Source: Bradyrhizobium sp. Tv2a-2
Lineage (GTDB): Bacteria; Pseudomonadota; Alphaproteobacteria; Rhizobiales; Xanthobacteraceae
DNA length: 64,000 nucleotides
Direction: 5' to 3'
NCBI RefSeq assembly: GCF_000472425.1
Contig: NZ_AXAI01000004.1
Span: 1-64,000 of the forward strand
Shown here: positions 42,736-50,735 of the stretch, one piece after another
Numbering within the stretch: the first letter of the stretch is position 1
Layout of the letters: each line of letters starts with the position of its first letter
Notes under the pieces: model-generated
Seen by the model: the letters and a program-made list of their open reading frames with translations, nothing else
Databases searched by the model: none
What the model was told of the DNA's origin: nothing
Translations under genes and position numbers: made by a program

Positions 42736-43739
42736 GTTGCAGCCTCCAGGTGTTTGATCGGCAGCCCCGTCAACAGATTCTGCGGTTTCATGCGCAAAAG
42801 CCGCTCGGAGCTCATTGCAAGGATCAAATAGACCGGCTCGTGCCCGACGGCATCAATGACTAAGCCGACATCGGGAAAGGTGAGCCGAAAAAGCGCCAGC
42901 ACACGGCTTGCCGTGCGGTCATCCAGCGCTTCTCCATGCCAAAGCCGGTCGCCTATCCCGCTGGCTTCAGCATCGAGCCCAACATACCAGGTGAGCGTGG
43001 CGTCGCGCAGGGCGGTGAGCGGCTCGATCGTAACGTCAACTCCGAGCAAATGGGAAATCCAGCGCCGCATCGCGTCCGCCAGCGCAGCCGGACCGCGTGT
43101 TCCGCCGGTGAAATCGAGCGCGAGATCGAACCGATCGCTGCGCTGCCAGTAGCTTTCGGCATTCTCCTCGCTGAGAACCTCGACCTCGGCGTCAGTCACC
43201 GCCACCAACATGGACATCAGCGGCAGCACAGGCGCCGGGTTTGGCCCGCCAACGACTTCCTCGTCGCCCAAGAGCAGCGAATTTTCGTGCGTCACGATAC
43301 GCTGCGGCCGGAAAAACAGTTCAGCCGCGCGCACCACGAACGGATCTTCGCATCCGTCGAGCGCGTTTCGCAGGATCACGTGAGCGAGCTGCTTCAAAAA
43401 CAGCGGAGGCAACTCGATACATCCTGAACGAATTAATGCAAGATATGCCGCTTCCACCGTAGGCTCGCGCAGCAAGATCTTCCGAAATGCCAGCACGAAT
43501 TGCCAATTCTCCCGTGCGTCTGGGTCGGCGATCGCAACAACCTCCTCTGCCCCAACTATCCGACGCGGATAAGCCAGCAGTTCCTGGCGCAGCCTCCGCT
43601 CCACTGCGCATGCATCGTCCGGCGGCTTCAGTTCGGGACGCGCGAAATAGGCCTTCAGAAACTCATCCGTGACCACAAGCGCGCCGTTCGCATTGCGATC
43701 GAGCAAGTGATAGCCGCAGGCGATCCAGAAATCCTTCAT
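42732..43739 (-). CDS. DUF6352 family protein
   Basis: A 335-residue cytosolic protein. It opens MKDFWIACGYHLLDRNANGA and has LKPPDDACAVERRLRQELLA, a helical middle, and a C-terminal half with alternating strands (VTIEPLTALRDATLTWYVGL). There are no metal-ligand clusters or nucleotide-binding loops that I recognise. I associate it with alphaproteobacterial fdh clusters. It overlaps both neighbours by 4 nt, so it is expressed in fixed ratio with them. Confidence 0.82.
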   Translation of the reverse strand: MKDFWIACGYHLLDRNANGALVVTDEFLKAYFARPELKPPDDACAVERRLRQELLAYPRRIVGAEEVVAIADPDARENWQFVLAFRKILLREPTVEAAYLALIRSGCIELPPLFLKQLAHVILRNALDGCEDPFVVRAAELFFRPQRIVTHENSLLLGDEEVVGGPNPAPVLPLMSMLVAVTDAEVEVLSEENAESYWQRSDRFDLALDFTGGTRGPAALADAMRRWISHLLGVDVTIEPLTALRDATLTWYVGLDAEASGIGDRLWHGEALDDRTASRVLALFRLTFPDVGLVIDAVGHEPVYLILAMSSERLLRMKPQNLLTGLPIKHLEAAT

Positions 43740-44275
43740 CGGCGCTGCGGCTCCTCGCTCATATTCGCAAGATTGAGATTGCCCTCGGGCGCGGTGTCAT
43801 CCTCTACTTGCATGAACGAGAACGCCTTGCCGTGAGGCTGCCCCTCACGCAATTGCAATCTGCGGAATGACTCGCGGACCTCGCCATCGCTCGCCGAGCG
43901 ATGAACCGCAATCAGCGCGCTGACGGGATGCGCGCAGAGCGATTGCGCAAAGGCGACTTCCTCTTCTGCGGCGAAGTGGGCGGTTGCAAGATCCGGTGCA
44001 CCGAACCGTTCGACCAGCTGCCTCGCAAGAAGCTCCACCAACGTCCGGCGATCGTCCTCGGTCGCGTGGACAATTTGCACCAGCGTCGACCAGCCCCAGG
44101 ACTGCACGCCGAGAAACCCGCTGCGGAACGCCGAACGATCCTTGCCGCTCAGCTTCGTCGGATCGCGATCGCAAAAGCGGAATGCGCCAGATACCGCCCA
44201 ATCGCCGGACGCGGCCGCCCCGTCGAAAACGAAAGTATCGGAAGAATCGAGCGCGATGGTGCGCAGGAGCTTCAC
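43736..44275 (-). CDS. DUF6505 family protein
   Basis: A 179-residue protein starting MKLLRTIALDSSDTFVFDGA, with GDWAVSGAFRFCDRDPTKLS and GFLGVQSWGWSTLVQIV. A later AEEEVAFAQSLCAHPVSALI segment and an acidic tail close it. It has no signal peptide. It is coupled by 4-nt overlaps with the ligase-like gene before it and DUF6352 after it. Function unknown; probably part of the fdh assembly set. Confidence 0.8.
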   Translation of the reverse strand: MKLLRTIALDSSDTFVFDGAAASGDWAVSGAFRFCDRDPTKLSGKDRSAFRSGFLGVQSWGWSTLVQIVHATEDDRRTLVELLARQLVERFGAPDLATAHFAAEEEVAFAQSLCAHPVSALIAVHRSASDGEVRESFRRLQLREGQPHGKAFSFMQVEDDTAPEGNLNLANMSEEPQRR

Positions 44276-45144
44276 AGGCGCGGCCCTCCGAGCTTCGGAT
44301 CGAGCCAGGAGGGCAACAGCAGGCCTTTGCTCAAATCACGCCGATCGGTTCTGTCTGTCCCGATGCGGTGCACCAGGAGATCGCCGTTGTTCGCGATCAC
44401 ATGCGAGGTATTCCGTTCGCGCACCAGCCGGTTCAGGAATTGGCTTGCGATCCTGTCGAATTCGTCGGCTTGCCAGGTATCCAGAGCGCGCATCAGATGC
44501 CGTGTAAAGCTCTCGGTCACCTGAACCGCGCCTGTCTCACCGAAGCCCTCCTGATCCAGCGCGGAGGCGAGCGGATAAACAGCAGCTTCCCTGTCGTTCA
44601 TCGCAACTGTCCGGATCATGGCGCCGAACACCAGCCACCGCGGCGGTTCATCTTCCTTCGCGGACGAGGGCCAGCCAAGCCGCCCGCCGCCAACCAGCCC
44701 CCCGTCGACACGGATCGCGTCCGGCCAGTCGATCGCGATCTCCTTGTTCGGCGGCGCATAGGCACGCAAGGCGTCCGTGAGTGCCACCATTCCCGCGTAG
44801 AACGCGCGGCGCGCGGCGCGCAGGGGCTCGCCGGGTTCAAGCACGACCGCGAACTCGGCAAGGTCAAACCGGCCAACATAGGTCAGCGTACCTGCCCCGC
44901 TCTCTTCGGCTATATCCATGGCGTGGGCGAAGGCGTCACGACTTTCGCGCAGCCTCACCAGCGTAAATGGCGGAGGCAGAGTGATCGGCTCCGAGACCGA
45001 TGAGCGCGACGGGGCTGTCGGTGTCAGTCGGACCTCCAGCTTCCTTTTCTTCGCTTGTGAGAATAGCTTAATCGAGCAGAACGGTCGACGCGAGTTTACT
45101 CGCTGTCGCTTCCGGACCTCCTTGGAAGGTAGACAGCTGCGCAT
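44272..45144 (-). CDS. Biotin/lipoate A/B protein-ligase-like protein
   Basis: The recognisable part is the BPL/LplA/LipB fold: PPPFTLVRLRESRDAFAHAM, IDWPDAIRVDGGLVGGGRLG (the substrate-pocket region) and WLVFGAMIRTV. The usual LplA lysine-acyl-AMP motif is not clear. The start is uncertain. The ATG at 45144 would share bases with the start of the divergent iron-sulfur gene; a CTG at 45039 gives a start closer to homologues, which begin near the PPPFTLVRL segment. It is first in the fdh minus-strand operon. What it modifies, if anything, is unknown: there is no lipoyl or biotinyl domain protein nearby. Confidence 0.75.
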   Translation of the reverse strand: MRSCLPSKEVRKRQRVNSRRPFCSIKLFSQAKKRKLEVRLTPTAPSRSSVSEPITLPPPFTLVRLRESRDAFAHAMDIAEESGAGTLTYVGRFDLAEFAVVLEPGEPLRAARRAFYAGMVALTDALRAYAPPNKEIAIDWPDAIRVDGGLVGGGRLGWPSSAKEDEPPRWLVFGAMIRTVAMNDREAAVYPLASALDQEGFGETGAVQVTESFTRHLMRALDTWQADEFDRIASQFLNRLVRERNTSHVIANNGDLLVHRIGTDRTDRRDLSKGLLLPSWLDPKLGGPRL

Positions 45145-47161
45145 GCCGGATCCGCCGAAAAAGATCCTGATTTGCTCGTGTGAAGACACGATGCGCCTCG
45201 ATACGGCCGCCGTTAGGCGAGGATGCCGCAACACCGAAATCGCGGAATTCCGTCAGCTCTGCCGGGCCGAGCTTGATCATTTTCACAACGCAGCGAGGAC
45301 GGAAGGCCCGCTCATCGTCGGCTGCACTCAGGAGACACCGCTGTTTGACGATGAGGCGGAAGGACGTTCCTGGAAGATGGACTTCGTCAACCTGCGCGAG
45401 ACGGCGGGTTGGTCCACGGAGGGCGCGCAGGCGGGGCCGAAAATGGCCGCGCTGCTCGCCGCGGCGTCCGAGCCTTCGCCCGCCTATCCGTTCGTTGCCT
45501 TGAAAAGCGGGGGCGTGGCCCTGATCTACGGTTGCGACGAGGTTGCGGCCGAAGCAGGCCAGCTGCTTGCCGATCACCTCGATGTGACGGTCATGATCAC
45601 AAAGCCGACGCAGATTACGCCGCCGGCGACGACAACGTTCCCCATCGTCAAGGGAACAATCCGCAATGCCAAGGGCCATTTGGGGGCCTTCGAGTTGACG
45701 GTTGACGACTACGCTGCGCCGCGCCCTTCCTCGCGCGATGCACTGGTCTTCGAGGCTCCTCGCAGCGGCCTGACTTCGCGGTGCGACATCATCCTTGATC
45801 TTTCCGGTAGAACGCCGCTTTTCCCCGCTCACGACTTGCGCGACGGCTATCTCCGCGCCGATCCGCGCGCCCCGTCCGCGATGCTGCGTGCGGTGCTCAA
45901 GGCGCGCGACCTTGTCGGCAATTTCGACAAGCCCAAATTTGTTAAATTCACCCCAGAAATCTGCGTCCATTCGCGCTCAAAGCTTACCGGCTGCCATCGC
46001 TGCCTCGACCTCTGCCCGACCACAGCGATCACGCCAGATGGCGATCACGTCAAAATCAACGCGGAGGTCTGCGCCGGGTGCGGCCAATGCACCGCAACCT
46101 GTCCGACGGGCGCAGCAGCCTATGCCCTGCCGCCTGCGGATGCGCTGCTGCACAAGTTGCGCGCCATGCTCTTGACCTACCGTGAAGCCGGCGGCTCCAA
46201 TGCCATTGTTCTGTTCCACGACACCCGGCATGGAAGCACGCTAATCGATGCGCTAGCCCGCCACGGCGACGGCCTTCCGGCCAATGTGCTGCCGTTCGCC
46301 GTCAACGAGGTGACGCAGGTTGGACTCGAGGCAGTTGCAGCTTCCTTTGCCTACGGCGCGGCGGGACTCCGGTTTCTTCTACGGGCGAAACCGCTACACG
46401 ACCTTTCCGGTCTTTCCCAGACCCTCGCGATGGCTGATGCCATTGTGTCCGGGCTCGGTTTTTCTGGAAAGCGGATCGCGACGATCGAAACAGACGACCC
46501 TGATGTGCTGGGGCAAGTGCTGCGGGCAATCGAACCCGCGCCAGCCGTGCAATGTCCCGCAACCTTCAAAACAGTTGGCAGGCGGCGCGAGCTTCTTCGC
46601 TTCGCGCTTCATGAACTGCACCGCGTCGCACCAACGCCGGTCGACGTGATCACCCTGCCCGAAGGCGCACCACTTGGTGCGATCAGCGTCAACGTGGGTG
46701 GATGCACCTTGTGCCTGTCCTGTGTCTCAGCCTGCCCCACCGGCGCTCTCCGCGACGATCCCGAACGTCCCGTGCTGAAATTCGTCGAAGATGCCTGTGT
46801 GCAGTGCGGGCTATGCCAGAGCACGTGCCCAGAGAAGGTCATTACGCTGAAGCCGCAGATCGATTTCCGTGCGGCAAGGGCGCCAGCCCAGATTATCAAG
46901 GAAGAAGAGCCGGCACTTTGCATCCGTTGCAACCGGCCCTTTGGCGTGAAGAGCACGATCGAGAAGATCGCGGCGAAACTCGAGGGCCGGCACTGGATGT
47001 ATCCTGCGGGCGACAAGCGGCTGGGCGCGGTCAGAATGTGCGCGGACTGCCGCGTCATCGCCATGAGTGAACAGCAGTTCGATCCATTTAAGGACATTTC
47101 GGCGCGGGCGCCCCCGCGTACGACGGACGATTATTTGCGCGACCGCGAAAACAAGGATTAG
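45143..47161 (+). CDS. Multi-cluster 4Fe-4S protein of the formate dehydrogenase locus
   Basis: A 672-residue cytosolic iron-sulfur protein. The N-terminus (KILICSCEDTMRLD, then VGCTQETPLF) has Cys motifs that recall heterodisulfide-reductase-like proteins. Two ferredoxin pairs follow: TGCHRCLDLCPTTAI near 282 with AGCGQCTATCPTGA near 311, and GCTLCLSCVSACPTGAL near 520 with CVQCGLCQSTCPEK near 551. Two extra pairs lie at LCIRCNRPFG near 591 and RMCADCRV near 631. It is divergent from the fdh operon and probably carries electrons to or from a cytosolic partner. The start at 45143 has GGAAGG about 13 nt upstream. Confidence 0.85.
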   Translation: MPDPPKKILICSCEDTMRLDTAAVRRGCRNTEIAEFRQLCRAELDHFHNAARTEGPLIVGCTQETPLFDDEAEGRSWKMDFVNLRETAGWSTEGAQAGPKMAALLAAASEPSPAYPFVALKSGGVALIYGCDEVAAEAGQLLADHLDVTVMITKPTQITPPATTTFPIVKGTIRNAKGHLGAFELTVDDYAAPRPSSRDALVFEAPRSGLTSRCDIILDLSGRTPLFPAHDLRDGYLRADPRAPSAMLRAVLKARDLVGNFDKPKFVKFTPEICVHSRSKLTGCHRCLDLCPTTAITPDGDHVKINAEVCAGCGQCTATCPTGAAAYALPPADALLHKLRAMLLTYREAGGSNAIVLFHDTRHGSTLIDALARHGDGLPANVLPFAVNEVTQVGLEAVAASFAYGAAGLRFLLRAKPLHDLSGLSQTLAMADAIVSGLGFSGKRIATIETDDPDVLGQVLRAIEPAPAVQCPATFKTVGRRRELLRFALHELHRVAPTPVDVITLPEGAPLGAISVNVGGCTLCLSCVSACPTGALRDDPERPVLKFVEDACVQCGLCQSTCPEKVITLKPQIDFRAARAPAQIIKEEEPALCIRCNRPFGVKSTIEKIAAKLEGRHWMYPAGDKRLGAVRMCADCRVIAMSEQQFDPFKDISARAPPRTTDDYLRDRENKD

Positions 47162-47218
47162 GGCGCAAACGAGCGGCCGCGCGCAGACCAACGATAAGCC
47201 AACCGGGGGAAGCACGTT

Positions 47219-47524
47219 ATGTCTCAAGTCACAAAAGTTATGTCTTTCATTGCTGTTCTATTCGTTGGCGTCGCTGCAGTGACGCCTTGGCCCGCCGAGG
47301 CAGCGAGGCCATCCCAGGCCGACAGGGCGGCCCTCAAGCGGGCGATTGTGGCCTGTAAGGCGGAGGCGAAAGGCAGGAAGATCAAATGGCTCTCGCGCCG
47401 CAAATACGTCAACAACTGCGTCACGCAGGCCATGAAGGACCATCCCAATATAGACGTCACGACGATGCTCAAAGCCCATCCGGATTTGAGGAAACTTCCA
47501 GTCGAGCACTGGCCCGGCTTCTAG
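47219..47524 (+). CDS. Small secreted protein (PsiF-like pattern)
   Basis: A 101-residue exported protein. The signal peptide ends PWPAEAA. The mature part has DRAALKRAIVACKAEAKGRK and KYVNNCVTQAMKDHPNIDV, with two Cys likely disulfide-bonded. The CKAEAKGRK segment recalls PsiF repeats, but the similarity is short. It follows the iron-sulfur gene by 57 nt on the same strand, with GGGGGAA upstream of the ATG at 47219. Confidence 0.65.
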   Translation: MSQVTKVMSFIAVLFVGVAAVTPWPAEAARPSQADRAALKRAIVACKAEAKGRKIKWLSRRKYVNNCVTQAMKDHPNIDVTTMLKAHPDLRKLPVEHWPGF

Positions 47525-47591
47525 ACGGACGAACCAAGACACGAGCAGGACACCCGAAGCCTTCGTTGATCCACGGGTCACCGATGACAGT

Positions 47592-48920
47592 TTATTTCGG
47601 TGTTGCCCGCGCGAGAAAATCGGTGAGCGCCTTGCGGTCTTCCGCTGATCCAATGCGTTGCTCTGGCATTTTGGTTCCTGGCGTATAGATAGTCGGGCCA
47701 AGCTCGAACAATCTTGACACCGTCTCCGGAGTCCACACGATGTCCATGCCTTTGAGCGCGTCGGAGAACCGGTAGCCGGGAAGCGACGCGATCCTGCGGC
47801 CGTACAAGCCGGCTAGCGTGGGGCCAGCACGCTGCGTCTCTTTTTCCGACAAGGTGTGGCAGGCAACGCATGCCCTGAATACCTCGGCGCCATGATCTCC
47901 CGCATAAGCGCCAAGCGGATCGCGCGGCGTCGCTTGCAACGATGAGCCGATAGATTCACCAGTCAGCGCACTCCAGCGTCGGATTTTGCCGTCGGAGCCC
48001 CCCGTCAACAGGTTCGCGTTGTCCGGCAGGAACGCGACTGACCACACCGGCGAACCGGGATCGCCGAACGTTCGCACGATGCTCCGCGCCTTCCGATCGA
48101 TGACGGTCACAATACCGCTCGTTCCTGCAGCAGCGATCAACGTGCCATCTGGCGACATCGCCAGCGCGATGATCGGCGTCGTTCCGGCTTTCACCCCGCC
48201 GCTTTCCTGGCTCTCCGGTATCAGAAAGCGTAGCTCGCCATCGGCGCCGCCCGTAACGATCTCGCCATCGGGTGCGACCGCCACGGCGTTAAGGGGTGAC
48301 GCCAGCGTGATGACATTCGAGGTGCCGCCCGCCAATGGCCAGATCCTCAGCTCACGATCGTAGCCGACGCTGACCAACGATCGTCCATCGGGCGTGAACG
48401 CGACGCCGTTGACGTTCTGCGCATGTCCTTCCAGCACCTGCTGCCGGCCGTCGCCGAGCGACCTTATGCGAACCGTGTGGTCCCAGGACGCAGACGCGAG
48501 CCTCGCGCCATCGGGCGACACGGCAATCGAAACGATTGGCCCGCGATGGCCCTCGAACACCTGATCCGGCTGTTGGCGACCTTGCGTCCAGATCGCTATC
48601 CGCGCGTCCGCTCCGGCAGTCGCCATACGCCCGTCCTTCAGGAAGGCGACAGCGTTCACTGCATCAGAGTGAAACCGAAGGACCTGCTCCGCGGACTCGG
48701 TCTTGAGCGACCATCGGATGGCGGCGGTGTCGAAGCTGCCGGACAGCACGCTGTTGCCATCGCTGGAAATTGCAATGGCTCGCACGGGTCCACCGTGACC
48801 CGTCAATTGCGCGTGCGCCGACGTCGAATGAATCGTCAGCAACGCCGCGACGATGCAGAGGCTGGTACTCAGATTTGGGACCCAATTCATCGGTCGTTTT
48901 CTGGTCAGGCCGGTCGTCAT
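47592..48920 (-). CDS. WD40-cytochrome c fusion protein
   Basis: A 442-residue periplasmic protein. After a signal peptide (IVAALLTIHSTSAHAQ) come about seven WD40-like blades (HGGPVRAIAISSDGNSVLSG, HSDAVNAVAFLKDGR, HRGPIVSIAVSPDGARLASA and so on). A C-terminal class I cytochrome c domain has haem motif CVACH (351-355) and an axial Met in GTKMPEQR near 418. The start is 48920 or the ATG at 48890. It is convergent with the gene from 47219 and lies just outside the fdh set; an electron-carrier role for a periplasmic dehydrogenase is possible. Confidence 0.88.
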   Translation of the reverse strand: MTTGLTRKRPMNWVPNLSTSLCIVAALLTIHSTSAHAQLTGHGGPVRAIAISSDGNSVLSGSFDTAAIRWSLKTESAEQVLRFHSDAVNAVAFLKDGRMATAGADARIAIWTQGRQQPDQVFEGHRGPIVSIAVSPDGARLASASWDHTVRIRSLGDGRQQVLEGHAQNVNGVAFTPDGRSLVSVGYDRELRIWPLAGGTSNVITLASPLNAVAVAPDGEIVTGGADGELRFLIPESQESGGVKAGTTPIIALAMSPDGTLIAAAGTSGIVTVIDRKARSIVRTFGDPGSPVWSVAFLPDNANLLTGGSDGKIRRWSALTGESIGSSLQATPRDPLGAYAGDHGAEVFRACVACHTLSEKETQRAGPTLAGLYGRRIASLPGYRFSDALKGMDIVWTPETVSRLFELGPTIYTPGTKMPEQRIGSAEDRKALTDFLARATPK

Positions 48921-49097
48921 GCACGGTTCAAGCCGGATATCTGCTCACGCTTGACGAGGTCAACGACCGGAGCCGTCATCCAGTTTCCATATTGCGCCGC
49001 ACGAACGGACGACCCACCACTTAATGCCGAAATAGGTCCGGCTTGAATCCAATATAGCCAGATCCTATAGTTGTTTTAGCGCGTCGAGGACGGCGTC

Positions 49098-49127
49098 ATG
49101 CAAATACGACCTAAGGCGTATCTGCAT
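49098..49127. repeat. Inverted repeat, unexplained
   Basis: ATGCAAATACG (49098-49108) and CGTATCTGCAT (49117-49127) are complementary with one mismatch around 8 bases. It is not followed by a T-run. It could be an operator. Confidence 0.5.
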
Positions 49128-49337
49128 TTCATCTCGCTGTGGCGTTCCTTTCGTGATTCGATCCCGCCACACCAGGGAGATGTGCGTGCTGAAGCCTCGC
49201 CGTCCCTCATCTATGCCGTGGTCGTGCTGGCGTTTCTCTTGGCAGCTCTGGAAATCGACGCTCATCGGGACGAATTGGAATCACTTGGCCTTTCGGGACA
49301 CAACTACTCGATTCCGGCCGCTTTCTTGAGCCCTTGA
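49098..49337 (+). CDS. Hypothetical protein with one hydrophobic segment
   Basis: A 79-residue frame with an ATG at 49098, a GAGGA eleven nt upstream, and a hydrophobic run (LIYAVVVLAFLLAALEI). Nothing in it is recognisable. Its first 30 bases coincide with an imperfect inverted repeat, so it may be a chance frame. Confidence 0.28.
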   Translation: MQIRPKAYLHFISLWRSFRDSIPPHQGDVRAEASPSLIYAVVVLAFLLAALEIDAHRDELESLGLSGHNYSIPAAFLSP

Positions 49338-49384
49338 GCCTCTGCCGCTCGACCAGGCTTTTCTTTCGACCTCCTTCAAGCTTC

Positions 49385-49603
49385 TTAACGCTTCGATTCC
49401 CGCGGAAAGACCAGTGACCGATCGTCAAAGTCGTCGGCAGGAAGCTCTGCTGCGCTTCGGCTACTTTGCATGTCTTGCAACGTCAACGCGCCACCTGCTC
49501 CGGCACGTCCGACCGTCGAGATAGCGTGCGGTCGCGAGATGCCGGTCGCAGCTGCAAGCAAACCGACAGCGGCAATGAAGGAAACAATGATCAAAAGCTT
49601 CAT
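49385..49603 (-). CDS. Small exported hypothetical protein
   Basis: A 72-residue product starting MKLLIIVSFIAAVGLLAAAT, a clear signal peptide or single helix, followed by a polar 50-residue tail. AAGAGA sits seven nt before the ATG at 49603. Similar short exported proteins are common in Bradyrhizobium, but I cannot name a family. Confidence 0.5.
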   Translation of the reverse strand: MKLLIIVSFIAAVGLLAAATGISRPHAISTVGRAGAGGALTLQDMQSSRSAAELPADDFDDRSLVFPRESKR

Positions 49604-49824
49604 GGGAAATCTCTTGTTCGGCTGAACTCCGACAAAGCTCCTGCAGCAATCTGATAGTGCGAAGCGCGTCGTGGGCGTCTGAGCCGCCGCACAGCTCCCA
49701 GGATTCTTGCGCTGGGGGTCCTCAGGTCCCTGACTTGGAACCCTTTGTACTCCGGCGCGGAACGCGCAAGCAATGTTTTCGTTGTTTTCCTATGGGCGGA
49801 GTCTCCAGAAAAGGATGAACGGCC

Positions 49825-50253
49825 ATGAGGGCCTCCACCTTAGTTGCCGCAGTCGCGATCATACTCACAAGCAGCGTAACCTCTTCGGCTCAATCGAATG
49901 CGCAGGGCGCGGTTGAACTGAGCAACGGCACCAAAGTGCCGCAGAATTCATCGCTACCGACACTCAACCTCACAAACATGCAGCGCGAAAGCATTCGCAA
50001 GGCCGTGCTAACCGAACACAACGAGGTCGAATTCCGGCTAAAGGCAACCAAGGCCGCCAAAGATTTTAACCCTGTTGTTGGCGCGACGATTCCGAAGGGA
50101 GTTAAGGCCCAATCGCTGCCAACGGCAGTTCTCTCGCAATTGCCGGAACTGCGTGACTACATGTACGTGAAAATGAAGGACCAGGTGCTGATCGTGAACG
50201 GCATGACCAATAAGATCGTTGATATATTTCCGGACACGCAGCCACTCTCTTGA
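49825..50253 (+). CDS. DUF1236-like exported protein
   Basis: A 142-residue exported protein with a signal peptide ending SSAQS. The mature part has LTNMQRESIRKAVL, GATIPKGVKAQSLPTAVLSQ and ends DQVLIVNGMTNKIVDIFPD, the typical DUF1236 closing strand pair. The function of DUF1236 is unknown. A good AGGATG-type site precedes the ATG at 49825. It stands alone. Confidence 0.75.
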   Translation: MRASTLVAAVAIILTSSVTSSAQSNAQGAVELSNGTKVPQNSSLPTLNLTNMQRESIRKAVLTEHNEVEFRLKATKAAKDFNPVVGATIPKGVKAQSLPTAVLSQLPELRDYMYVKMKDQVLIVNGMTNKIVDIFPDTQPLS

Positions 50254-50388
50254 AGCTGTGTCAACCAGCCCAACCCAGGTGAACGGCGCCAACCCCGCGC
50301 GCGGGATCCCCAATAGAGGATCAAAAATCCCAGCAGAGCGAGGACGGCCCCCAGCGTGGACAACACCACATATTTTTACGCAGCCTCA

Positions 50389-50410
50389 GGGTCAGACTCG
50401 GAAGAACTCA
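50389..50410. repeat. Inverted copy of a dispersed repeat end
   Basis: GGGTCAGACTCGGAAGAACT is the reverse complement, with one change, of 32864-32883. It lies just beyond the truncated end of the monooxygenase gene. Confidence 0.6.
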
Positions 50411-50426
50411 GGTTGAACATATCAAT

Positions 50427-50651
50427 TCAGCTCTGCCCGATGGCGCGGTGAAGCTGCGTGGATATGAAGCCCGGCTGGCGCTTCATGAAGGCGGCATCGT
50501 CTTCCCGGACCCTAAGAAAGGTCTGTTCGTCGGCCGCGTCCAGCGTGAACACGTTCACCAGAACGACGGGACTGGCGTCGATCATGATCTGGCGGTCGAT
50601 CGGAAAGGCGGCATCCAGAGGGCGCAGTTGGGGCATGACATATTCCGTCAA
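50427..50651 (-). pseudogene. Truncated antibiotic-biosynthesis-monooxygenase-type protein
   Basis: The 74-residue frame MTEYVMPQLRPLDAAFPIDR onward has the ABM start VVLVNVFTLDAADEQTFLRV and FMKRQPGFISTQLHRAIG. Family members of this kind continue for about 50 more residues, with a second half beginning near YLNYAVWES. Here the frame stops at AIGQS and the following DNA is repeat-like. So the C-terminal half has been lost. The start is divergent from the MarR gene and shares its operator region. Confidence 0.7.
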
Positions 50652-50695
50652 TTTGGATTGATATTGCCAGCCTGGTACAATGCATCATACTCGCT

Positions 50696-50713
50696 TTGAC
50701 ATCATAATGTCAA
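50696..50713. promoter_or_regulatory. MarR-type operator between divergent genes
   Basis: TTGACATCATAATGTCAA is an 18-bp palindrome with perfect 7-bp arms. It lies 22 nt before the MarR start and about 45 nt before the divergent monooxygenase start. It overlaps a TTGACA that could be the MarR gene's -35. Autoregulation is the natural reading. Confidence 0.72.
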
Positions 50714-50735
50714 TTACGGTTTATGGTGACGACGC

